From: Collinsella sp.
GTDB taxonomy: Bacteria; Actinomycetota; Coriobacteriia; Coriobacteriales; Coriobacteriaceae
Reading direction: 5' to 3'
Length of the DNA: 15,567 bases
NCBI GenBank assembly: GCA_019419405.1
Contig: DYAA01000150.1
Coordinates: 1-15,567 of the forward strand
Shown here piece after piece: positions 1-7,400 of the stretch; the stretch's first letter is position 1; each line of letters begins with the position of its first letter. The notes under the pieces are model-generated. The model did no database searches. It worked only from the letters and a program-made list of their open reading frames with translations, and had not been told where the DNA came from. Made by a program: the position numbers and the translations under genes.

Positions 1-1869
1 CCGGCTCACGACCCCAACGACTATGCCATGGGTCAGGCCCACGACCTGCCGCAAATCAATATCTTCGATGAGCACGCGGTGGTCGTCGAGGGCTATGGCG
101 AGTTTACCGGCATGAACCGCGATGAGTGCCGCGAGGCCGTCATCAAGTGGTTCGAGGAGCACGACCTGCTCGATCACGTCGAGGACCTCGATCACTCCGT
201 CATGCACTGCTACCGTTGCGACGCCGCGCTTGAGCCGTGGCTGTCTGAGCAGTGGTTTGTGGCCGTTGACAAGCTCAAGGGGCCGGCGCTCGACGCCGTC
301 AACTCCGGCAAGGTCACCTTCCACCCCGCGCGCTGGACCCAGACCTACACCACCTGGATGGAGAACCTCAAGGATTGGTGCATCAGCCGTCAGCTGTGGT
401 GGGGCCACCGCATCCCCGTGTTCTACTGCGAGGACTGCGGCTGGGAGGACGCCCTTACCGAGGACACCGACGTGTGCCCCAAGTGCGGCGGTCATCACGT
501 GCATCAGGACGAAAACGTGCTGGACACCTGGTTTAGCTCGCAGCTGTGGACCTTTGCCACGCAGGGCTGGCCGCAAAAGCCGGAGCTGCTCGAGGGCCAT
601 CACCCCACGACGGCGCTCGTCACCGCGCGCGACATCATCGCGCTGTGGGTCGCCCGCATGGTCATGAGCTCGTTGTACTTCTTGGACGAGGTGCCGTTTA
701 AGGACGTTGTCATCTACCCGACGATCCTTGCCAAGGACGGCAGCCGCATGTCCAAGTCCAAGGGCAACGGTGTTGACCCCATGGACCTCATTGGCATGTA
801 CGGCGCCGATGCCATGCGCTACAACCTGCTCACGCTGTGCACTAACAATCAGGACGTCAAGTTCGATGCGAACATCGACAAGAAGACCAAGAAGCTTATC
901 GACAGCCCGCGTACCGACCAGGCTAAGTCGTTTGTGACCAAGATTTGGAACGCCAGCCGCTTCCTGCTTATGAACATGGAGGGCTACACGCCCGGCGAGC
1001 CCGTCGTTGAGACGCCGGCCGACGCCTGGATGTTCAGCCGCCTGGCCAAGGCCGTGAAGATGGTCACCGAGGGTATTGAGAACTACACCTTTGGCGACAT
1101 GGCCCGCGGCGTGCAGCAGTTCTTCTGGAACGAGGTCTGCGACTGGTACGTCGAGGTCACCAAGGCCCGCCTGAAGGGCGAGGGCCGTCTGCAGGCGCAG
1201 CGCAACCTGATCTTTGTGCTCGACACCTCCATTCGCCTGATGCACCCGCTCATGCCGTTTGTCACCGAGGAGATTTGGGACAACATGCCGGCGAGCGTGC
1301 TCGATCTGGACGCCGAAGGCAACGTGAACCGCGCCGAGGCGCTCATGATCGCCAAGTGGCCCGAGCCCGCCGACTATGCTAAGTATGTTGACGAGGACGC
1401 CGAGCGCGCGTTTGAGCTGTGCCGTGCCGTCGTTTCCGCCGCCCGCGCCACGCGTTCGCGTTATCGCTTGAGCCCCAAGGCCGAGCTCGACGTGGTCGTG
1501 CGCGCCGGTGCCGAGGATATCGAGAAGCTCGAGAGCCTGCGCTCGACCATTGAGCCGCTGGCCAACACCGCTTCGCTGGTCATGGGCACCGACGTTGAGA
1601 AGCCGGCTGCGAGCATCGCCGTTGTCGACAGCGGCGTCGAGGTCTTTGTGGTGCTTGAGGGCAAGGTTGATCTTTCGGCCGAGAAGGCACGCCTGGAGAA
1701 GGAGATCGCCGCGGCCCAGAAGGAGCTCGCCGGCTGCGAGAAGACGCTCGCCAACGAGGGCTTTGTGGCCAAGGCCGCGCCCGCGGTGGTCCAGAAGAAG
1801 AGGGACCGTGCAGCTGAGCTCAAGGAGATCCTGGCGGCGCTGACTGCTCAGGTTGCAGACTTCTCGTAG
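1..1869 (+). CDS. valS: Valyl-tRNA synthetase, C-terminal 622 residues (5' end outside window)
   Basis: This class I aminoacyl-tRNA synthetase charges tRNA-Val in the cytoplasm. The frame is open from base 1 and begins with PAHDPNDYAMGQAHDLP, the typical end of the ValRS editing (CP1) domain. The ATG at base 28 is therefore internal and the true start and HIGH motif lie upstream, perhaps 250-290 residues away. Visible landmarks are a Cys pair (codons at 208 and 217), a four-Cys zinc-type knuckle (codons at 427, 436, 475, 484), WWGHRIPV, LDTWFSS, and the KMSKS-loop RMSKSKGNGVDP (RMSKS at 745-759). An anticodon-binding helical domain follows from about 950 (KIWNASRFLLMNMEG). The last ~65 residues (about 1660-1850) are the charged coiled-coil tRNA-binding arm of bacterial ValRS. 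The stop is TAG at 1867. It is followed by a large hairpin rather than closely by folC, so co-transcription is uncertain. Nothing in the visible part looks damaged. Confidence 0.97.
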   Translation, partial: PAHDPNDYAMGQAHDLPQINIFDEHAVVVEGYGEFTGMNRDECREAVIKWFEEHDLLDHVEDLDHSVMHCYRCDAALEPWLSEQWFVAVDKLKGPALDAVNSGKVTFHPARWTQTYTTWMENLKDWCISRQLWWGHRIPVFYCEDCGWEDALTEDTDVCPKCGGHHVHQDENVLDTWFSSQLWTFATQGWPQKPELLEGHHPTTALVTARDIIALWVARMVMSSLYFLDEVPFKDVVIYPTILAKDGSRMSKSKGNGVDPMDLIGMYGADAMRYNLLTLCTNNQDVKFDANIDKKTKKLIDSPRTDQAKSFVTKIWNASRFLLMNMEGYTPGEPVVETPADAWMFSRLAKAVKMVTEGIENYTFGDMARGVQQFFWNEVCDWYVEVTKARLKGEGRLQAQRNLIFVLDTSIRLMHPLMPFVTEEIWDNMPASVLDLDAEGNVNRAEALMIAKWPEPADYAKYVDEDAERAFELCRAVVSAARATRSRYRLSPKAELDVVVRAGAEDIEKLESLRSTIEPLANTASLVMGTDVEKPAASIAVVDSGVEVFVVLEGKVDLSAEKARLEKEIAAAQKELAGCEKTLANEGFVAKAAPAVVQKKRDRAAELKEILAALTAQVADFS

Positions 1870-1888
1870 AGCTTACTGAGGGGCGCGT

Positions 1889-1989
1889 CCCGACGCTTTG
1901 CTCTCCGCTGCGGACAGTCCTGCGCAAGACGGACAGCACATTAAGTGCTGTCCTTTGCGTGCGGAACTTGCGGCGAGCAAAGCGTCGGG
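1889..1989. terminator. Large nested hairpin after valS (possible terminator or palindromic repeat element)
   Basis: The outer arms CCCGACGCTTTGCTC (1889-1903) and GAGCAAAGCGTCGGG (1975-1989) are a perfect 15-bp inverted repeat. At the tip is a second perfect 9-bp stem, GGACAGCAC/GTGCTGTCC (1931-1939/1945-1953), with a 5-nt loop followed by TTTGCG. It lies 20 bp after the valS stop, so it may end or protect the valS transcript. No long T-run follows either arm, so it is not a standard Rho-independent terminator. The size and nesting also fit a dispersed palindromic repeat. Confidence 0.55.
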
Positions 1990-2095
1990 CCGCTCCTAGT
2001 GCGGTTACGTGGTTGTTTGCAACTGGTAGGTTAGGGCCACTGGGTTGTGGCCTTGATCTTGCTGCAAGCGGGTAAAGGCTGATTTTGTCAACGCT

Positions 2096-2128
2096 AGGGG
2101 CTCATTATTTTTGATGGGCCTCTTTTTC
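2096..2128 (+). terminator. Terminator-like hairpin in the folC leader
   Basis: AGGGGCTCAT (2096-2105) pairs with ATGGGCCTCT (2114-2123) as 10 bp including two G-U pairs, across an 8-nt loop, and runs straight into TTTTT (2123-2127). This is the form of a Rho-independent terminator. It ends about 22 nt before the folC ATG, and its 3' side overlaps a spurious in-frame TTG/ATG that would extend folC upstream. It could stop valS read-through or act as an attenuator for folC. A smaller hairpin, GGCCAC/GTGGCC (2035-2040/2047-2052), lies upstream in the same leader. Confidence 0.6.
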
Positions 2129-2149
2129 TGTAATTGGAGACTTTGGGTT

Positions 2150-3493
2150 ATGGCTAAGCGTTCTGGGTCGTATGTCGTTCCTTTCTCGTTTGAGTTGCTT
2201 TCGTTTGATGAGGCTGTTGGGCTGGCTGCTGATACGGGGCGGATTTCTGGGGATGCTGGTCCTTTGCTCGAGACGGTTATCGATATGCTCGATGAGCTGG
2301 GGCGTCCGGATGAGTATTTCGACTGCATCCAGGTCGCCGGTACCAATGGCAAGACTTCGACCACGCGTTTTTCGGCTGCCATTCTTCGTGGTGAGGGGCT
2401 CAAGACCGCGCTGTATACGTCACCGCAGCTGGTGCGCTATCCCGAGCGCATGGAGGTTGACGGGCACGTTGTGAGCGACGAGGCCTTTGCCCGTGGCGTT
2501 TCGGCAGCTGTCGAGGCGGGGCGTCGCGTGAATGCGCGCCGTGTGGCGGCGGGGGAGCGCGCCTATTCCATCACGCCGTTTGACCTGCTGACGGCTGCCG
2601 CGCTTGTGGTGTTTGCCGAGGCTGCGGTGGATGTTGCCGTGCTCGAAGTCGGCATGGGCGGACGTTGGGACGCCACGAGCGCGACCGATCCTGTCGCCGT
2701 TGCAATCACGGGCATCGGCCTCGATCACACGCGCATTTTGGGCGACACGCTCGAGGCCATTGCGGGTGAGAAGGCGGCGGTTATCAAACCCGGGCGCTTG
2801 GTTGTTTTGGGCGAGGGCACGCACGAGGCGAGTGTTCAGCGCGTGATGGATGCTCGTTGCCGCGAGTGCGGCGTTGTGCCGCTCGTGGTGAGTCACGCCA
2901 CGACTAAGGTGCCGGGGCATGTGGGCGACACGGTTGAGTTTAGCTGCACCACGCCGCGTGCGATCTATACGTCGAGCATGGTCAAGCCGGCCTATCAGCC
3001 GCAGAATGCCGCGTGCGCGATTATGCTGTGCGAGGGATATCTGGGTCGCGAGCTCGATCACGATGCGCTGAATGCTTCGCTTATGGGCTGCCCCACACCG
3101 GGTCGTTTTGATGTGCTGGGGACCGATCCGCTCAAGCTGATCGATGCCTGTCATAATCCCCAGAGCTGCGAGAACTTTGTGAGTGCGCTGGACGAGATCG
3201 ACCCGTGCGTGGAGAATCGCCCCACGCTGCTGTGCGCCGCGCTGGCCGACAAGGACGTGGCTGGTATCGTTGACGTGTTGATCCCGGCTTTCCCGCGCGT
3301 GGTTGTGACCCAGACCGATTCCGATCGCGCCCTGCCGGCGGAGGAGCTCGCCGCACTTGTGGACGCCGATAAGCTCGCGGGCGTATACCCGAGCGTGCCC
3401 GAGGCCCTCGCTGCCTTCGATGCTGCGGGCGAGCCTTTCGTAGCCGCCGGCACCATCACCCTAGCCGGCGAAGTAGCCGGCCTGCTGCGCTAA
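2150..3493 (+). CDS. folC: Bifunctional dihydrofolate synthase / folylpolyglutamate synthase
   Basis: A cytoplasmic Mur-ligase-family enzyme that adds L-glutamate to dihydropteroate and/or to folates using ATP. At 447 aa it has the usual FolC length. Motifs seen are the P-loop VAGTNGKTST (residues 62-71), SPQLVRYPERM (91-101), LEVGMGGRWDATSATDP (165-181), GLDHT (190-194), and GEKAAVIKPG (206-215), which holds the Lys (K208) that is carbamylated in the family. PGRFDV (317-322) and DACHNPQS (332-339) follow, the latter replacing the commoner DGAHNP. The ATG at 2150 is chosen because GGAGA (2136-2140) sits 9 nt upstream and homology begins just after it. The longer in-frame TTG at 2111 lies inside a terminator hairpin and is rejected. 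The first ~70 bases use T-rich codons unlike the rest. It could be FPGS-only or bifunctional; the sequence alone does not decide. Confidence 0.95.
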   Translation: MAKRSGSYVVPFSFELLSFDEAVGLAADTGRISGDAGPLLETVIDMLDELGRPDEYFDCIQVAGTNGKTSTTRFSAAILRGEGLKTALYTSPQLVRYPERMEVDGHVVSDEAFARGVSAAVEAGRRVNARRVAAGERAYSITPFDLLTAAALVVFAEAAVDVAVLEVGMGGRWDATSATDPVAVAITGIGLDHTRILGDTLEAIAGEKAAVIKPGRLVVLGEGTHEASVQRVMDARCRECGVVPLVVSHATTKVPGHVGDTVEFSCTTPRAIYTSSMVKPAYQPQNAACAIMLCEGYLGRELDHDALNASLMGCPTPGRFDVLGTDPLKLIDACHNPQSCENFVSALDEIDPCVENRPTLLCAALADKDVAGIVDVLIPAFPRVVVTQTDSDRALPAEELAALVDADKLAGVYPSVPEALAAFDAAGEPFVAAGTITLAGEVAGLLR

Positions 3494-3507
3494 CCCATCC
3501 CCTCATC

Positions 3508-3574
3508 AGTTGCGGTGAAATAGGGACTGTTTTACAAGCCAGGAGCCCCAAACAGTCCGTATATCACCGCAACT
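3508..3574. repeat. Palindromic repeat element, copy 1 (25-bp arms, 17-nt loop)
   Basis: Arm 1 (3508-3532, beginning AGTTGCGGTGAAATA) and arm 2 (3550-3574, ending TATCACCGCAACT) match as reverse complements at 23 of 25 positions across a 17-nt loop. A second copy with identical arm design, identical loop length and the same preceding CCTCAT lies at 11732-11798. It starts 14 bp after the folC stop. It lacks a T-run, so it is better seen as a dispersed palindromic (REP/MITE-like) unit than as a classic terminator, although it may stabilise the folC mRNA 3' end. Confidence 0.8.
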
Positions 3575-3575
3575 C

Positions 3576-3600
3576 AAAAGCCCCGTCCCAAATTAGCTGC
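3576..3600 (+). repeat. 'CCCCGTCCC-AATTAGC' element, copy 1
   Basis: The 25-bp sequence begins AAAAGCCCCGTCCCAAATTA. It recurs inverted at 10280-10304 with 24 of 25 bases identical, and in three tandem variants at 11832-11904. It abuts the palindrome after folC. Confidence 0.8.
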
Positions 3601-3676
3601 GCTTGGGTGCCCGTTTACGAAACCATTTATGCCGCTTAACCTGTAGCATATTGCAAACCTCCATCGGGCAAGGATA

Positions 3677-3726
3677 CGCTCAACTTAACTTGCCAATCGG
3701 ACCAGTGCTGTTTGGTCCGTTGAGCG
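3677..3726 (+). promoter_or_regulatory. Structured 5' leader hairpin before the surface-protein start
   Basis: The outer stem CGCTCAAC (3677-3684) pairs with GTTGAGCG (3719-3726), a perfect 8-bp inverted repeat. The inner stem CGGACCA (3698-3704) pairs with TGGTCCG (3713-3719), 7 bp, sharing base 3719. The structure ends 5 nt before the ribosome-binding sequence GGGAGGAA (3731-3738) and the ATG at 3741. It could be an mRNA leader structure or an operator. TTGCAA (3651-3656) with GATACG (3673-3678) is a weak promoter candidate just upstream. Confidence 0.45.
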
Positions 3727-3740
3727 TGTCGGGAGGAAAC

Positions 3741-4406
3741 ATGAACAGAAGGCATGTCAACGCGGCCATTACCGCGGGTTTGGCTCTGACGATGACGGTC
3801 GGCTCGGTGCCGCCGCAGGCGTTCGCCGAGATGATGCAGGGTGATACTACCCAAGTCGTTGCCGAGCAAAGCGATGCGACGGGTGCGGCTGCCACGTCTG
3901 CGGACACCGGTCAGGCAACCTCGCAAGACCAGAGTGAAGACAAGATCGCCTCTTTTGCCAGCCTGAACGAGCTACATGTTGCTGAGGGTTCCGAGGCCAC
4001 GCTGCCCCAGACTGTAACGGCAACCTACGAGAGCGGTACCACCAAGCAGGAAAACGTCACCTGGAAGTTGAACGGCGCTGATGCTCCGGCAACTCTGGCG
4101 CAGCTGCCTGCCGGCTCGTATGAGTTTGAGGGTACCGTCGACGGTACCACGCAGACGGTCAAGCAGCGCGTGGTTGTCGAAGCTGTTACGGCGGACCCGG
4201 CAGTGGTAGATCCGGCGGCAGTAAACGCCCCCGATGCCACAAAGACGAGCAACGAAAGCGGCGTTACCGTTGAGTCGATCGACGCCAACCCGATTGTGGA
4301 AAAATACGTCGGCGCGGATTACTACGGCCAAACATCGTACGTAAAGGTAAAGCTTTCGGATGGCACCGAGACCTCGGCTTATGTTAATTGGGACGAAAAG
4401 TCGTAG
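3741..4406 (+). CDS. N-terminal part of a giant wall-anchored Ig-like repeat protein, ended by an internal TAG
   Basis: A 221-aa piece starting at ATG 3741 with a strong GGAGG-type site (3731-3738). Residues 1-29 form a Sec signal peptide: RR near the N-terminus, hydrophobic AAITAGLALTMTVGSV, and a likely signal-peptidase cut after QAFA (29/30). A Thr/Gln/Asp-rich linker follows. One Big_4-type Ig-like domain covers about residues 73-152 (LPQTVTATYESGTT...VTW...GSYEFEGTVDGT). The first half of a second domain (VKLSDGTETSAYVNWDEKS) is then cut by TAG at 4404-4406. The frame continues unbroken after the stop into the downstream part with the domain spacing intact, so this is almost certainly the 5' end of one gene spanning 3741-10187 (2148 codons plus stop). 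As it stands, it would yield a small secreted protein with no anchor. Confidence 0.85.
   Translation: MNRRHVNAAITAGLALTMTVGSVPPQAFAEMMQGDTTQVVAEQSDATGAAATSADTGQATSQDQSEDKIASFASLNELHVAEGSEATLPQTVTATYESGTTKQENVTWKLNGADAPATLAQLPAGSYEFEGTVDGTTQTVKQRVVVEAVTADPAVVDPAAVNAPDATKTSNESGVTVESIDANPIVEKYVGADYYGQTSYVKVKLSDGTETSAYVNWDEKS
4404..4406 (+). other. In-frame amber (TAG) codon inside an Ig-like domain
   Basis: Translation reads VNWDEKS-stop-AAFDTVTEESEVPITG. Neighbouring domains keep W followed eight residues later by Y or F (WNEISADQY, WDSFDASLY, WDNADVSQF). Counting the stop as one residue gives W...F with exactly the same spacing. A single substitution (for example CAG, AAG or GAG to TAG) therefore explains it, and no base has been gained or lost. 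Confidence 0.9.
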
Positions 4407-4421
4407 GCGGCATTTGATACG

Positions 4422-7400
4422 GTGACAGAAGAATCCGAAGTTCCCATCACCGGCCAGATTGACGGTGTCAGCGTGAACGGCAATTGGATTACGCTCGCGG
4501 AGCCGTACAAAGTGAGTGGTGTGCTCAAGGTGTACGTTCCCCGTTCAACCAGTAATGGCTCATGGGTATGGACTGCAGCTGGTATTGCTCCCGCGCTTCC
4601 GTCCAGCATTTCGGTCAATTATTCAAATGGTCAATCTTATACATGCCCTGTTGAGTGGAATGAGATCTCGGCTGATCAGTACCAAAAGGAAGGAACCTTT
4701 GTTGTCGAGGGACATTTGAAGAGCTATCCCTCTATGCTCGCACAGTGCACGGTCGCAGTCCGCTCTGTTAAGAGCGTCCAGACCGAGTTGACGTGTACGA
4801 CCCTAACTGGTGAGGTCCCGTCTCTGCCGTATTCTGCTTCGGTTGTCTTTGATAGCGGGGCCACCGAGCAGATCCCGGTGTCTTGGGATTCTTTCGACGC
4901 GTCGCTTTACTCTAAGGTGGGCTCGTTTACGGTTAAAGGTAAACTAAACGGTTTTGATTACCGTGAGGTTACCTGCACCGTTACCGTCAAAGATCCTAAG
5001 GACGTACTCGATCTTAATTCTCTGAGGTTCGAGCGCGTGGTCGGCGACATTTCTCCTCTTAGCACGTATGTCTATTTCCCGTTTACGCAGTCAAATAACA
5101 CTACATACACCCAAGGTTATCAGGTTAACTGGGACAACGCCGACGTGTCTCAATTCCAAAAGGCAGGCACCTATACGGTCACGGGCACGCTTGTGACATA
5201 TAACGAATCTTCAGCCGCTAATGGCCTAAAGGTAACTGCTCAGGTCGAGGTCAAAGAAGTTGCCTCTATCGACGCTCTTGCTCCCGTTAACACGCCCGTC
5301 GGCGTACGTCCTACAACGGGCGGCGGTCTTCCCTACAGCGTTGAGGTTGCATTCACCGACGGTACAAAGAAGCAGTGCAACATTGCGTGGGACCCTATTT
5401 TGGACACGCAGGTGGCAAGTGAGGGGTCGTTTAAGCTTTCCGGTTCGCTGTCGTATTGGACCAATACCTCATCTTCATCGTCTACTCAGGTGGAGCTGGG
5501 TGACAGCAACCGAGTCACGGCGACCATCTCCGTCCGCGCCCTGCAGATGCCTTCCTCGACATCGACAAGCACGCTTATCGGTTGCCAGCCCAATATGCCG
5601 GGTTCAATCGAGGCTACGATGTGGAATGGCTCGCGAGGCAATTTCCCCGTTCAGTGGTCGACGATTAGTCAGGACGCCCTAAAGAACCTTGGCCAGATTA
5701 CGGTTAGCGGATACTTTACCGGCTCTAACATTCCGGCTACGGCGACGGTCAACGTCTGCGATCTCGAGGACAGCAACATCGGCAAGATTGCTTATGTTCC
5801 CGGCGCCGGACTTCTGGCTCCGCGCTACACATCCACGCTGTATTTGTCGGATGGCAGCTCGTTCCATCCCCAGTATTCGTCGGGGCAGCCTTATAGCTGG
5901 GATGAGTTTCCTCAAGAACTGCTGGGCGGCAAGCCTGGCGAGTACGAAATTACCGGTACTATCACTGGCTCGCTGGCGAAGGTCAACGCGATCGCGGTGT
6001 GCAGCGAGGTCAAGGGCGTCAATAACTATAGCGAGAATGGCGTGACGCTTGGGCAGTCGTACGAGGACTGGCGCGTTATTTACCCCGGTGAGGAAGTCAA
6101 TCTGGACTACTTCTACGTGTCCGGCGTATTGCAGGATGGAACGACTTTTGACAGTCTCGGCGTCAACTGGGATACCTACGATAGGTGCCCCCAGAAGGAC
6201 TGCACGATTACCGGAACGGTCGCCGGAACGAATATCCCCGTGAAAGTGCACGTCATCGTGACTAAAAACTGGGAGGCTCAGTCACAAACCATTACAGTGC
6301 TCAAGGGCAGCGACGGCACCGCCATGCTTCCCAGCTATGTCGATCTTGTCAGTCCTGATGCGACTGATCAACCGGGGTATTCGAACAAATACGCCGAGAC
6401 CAAGTGGAACACGAAGGGCTTCGATTGGACCCAGGGCGGCGTGGTCCGCGGCACTGCAACAATTAGCTTTAGCACGGGGAACGGCATGCAGTCGGTCGAC
6501 GTTCCGATTACTGCCACCGTTAAGATCGCGAGTAAGGCGACCTCGGTGCAGGGCGGAACCATATGGACCGTCCCCGGCACCAAGCCGATGCTGCCGGAAT
6601 ACCTTGAGGTTCGATACGACAACGATGTGTCTTCTGAGCCCCAGCGCGAAAAGGTCACATGGGACCGCGTTGCCGAAGACGCGTATGCCAAGGACGGCTC
6701 GTTTAAGGTGAAGGGCAAGCTCCAAGGTGGTGCTGAGGCGACGATTACTGTCGACGTCTGCTCTGTCACCTCTATTGCCGTTCCTGAACGCATTACCACG
6801 GCCAATGGCGTCGTCCCCGAGCTGCCGTGGAATGTCTCGGTTGCCACAAGTGATGGCAAAACGCACAACGCTCAGGTTCAGTGGGATGGCATTCGCCCCT
6901 CGGTTTATACCGGAGAGTCGGGTCAGGTCACGACAGTGTCGGGCGCGCTGTTTGCAAGCGGCCTTAACGGATACGCCGGCGGCACCAACACCGGCCTCAC
7001 TGTTCAGACCAAGATCGTTATCCAGGGCGTGGAGAAGGCGATCGATAACGGCGAGACCGCAGTGACCACCAAGGCCGGTACCGCTCCGACCATGCCGTCC
7101 AAGATGGCGGTCGAGATGAGCGACGGCTCCGTTTCGACGGCGGCTATTGATTGGGATCCGATTGCGCCCGAGAAGTACGAGCAGCCCGGCACGTTCTATG
7201 CGACGGGTCATGTGGTCGGCTTTGATGCCGCTGCCGTTATGGCGCTGCTTGACGATGGCGGCCAAAAGGTCGGCGTGGATGAGAACGGCAACGTGACTGC
7301 CAAGGTGACGGTTGCCGACAAGAAGGCGAAGAAGGTTGCGTTGCAGCCCGAGGCCGTCGTGGTCAACACTACGGTCGGTTCGATGCTGGAGCTGCCCGAT

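Noticed and set aside
2111..2149. A longer folC start at TTG 2111 or the ATG next to it
   Set aside because: These codons lie inside a terminator-like hairpin, the extra residues do not look like FolC, and GGAGA is well placed for ATG 2150.
1990..2150. Tetrahydrofolate or other known riboswitch before folC
   Set aside because: I could not match any known riboswitch core by eye; only a hairpin and a terminator-like stem are supported.
3603..3740. An upstream TTG start for the surface protein at 3603
   Set aside because: It would put 46 unrelated residues before a classic signal peptide; ATG 3741 has a strong ribosome-binding site and starts the signal peptide directly.
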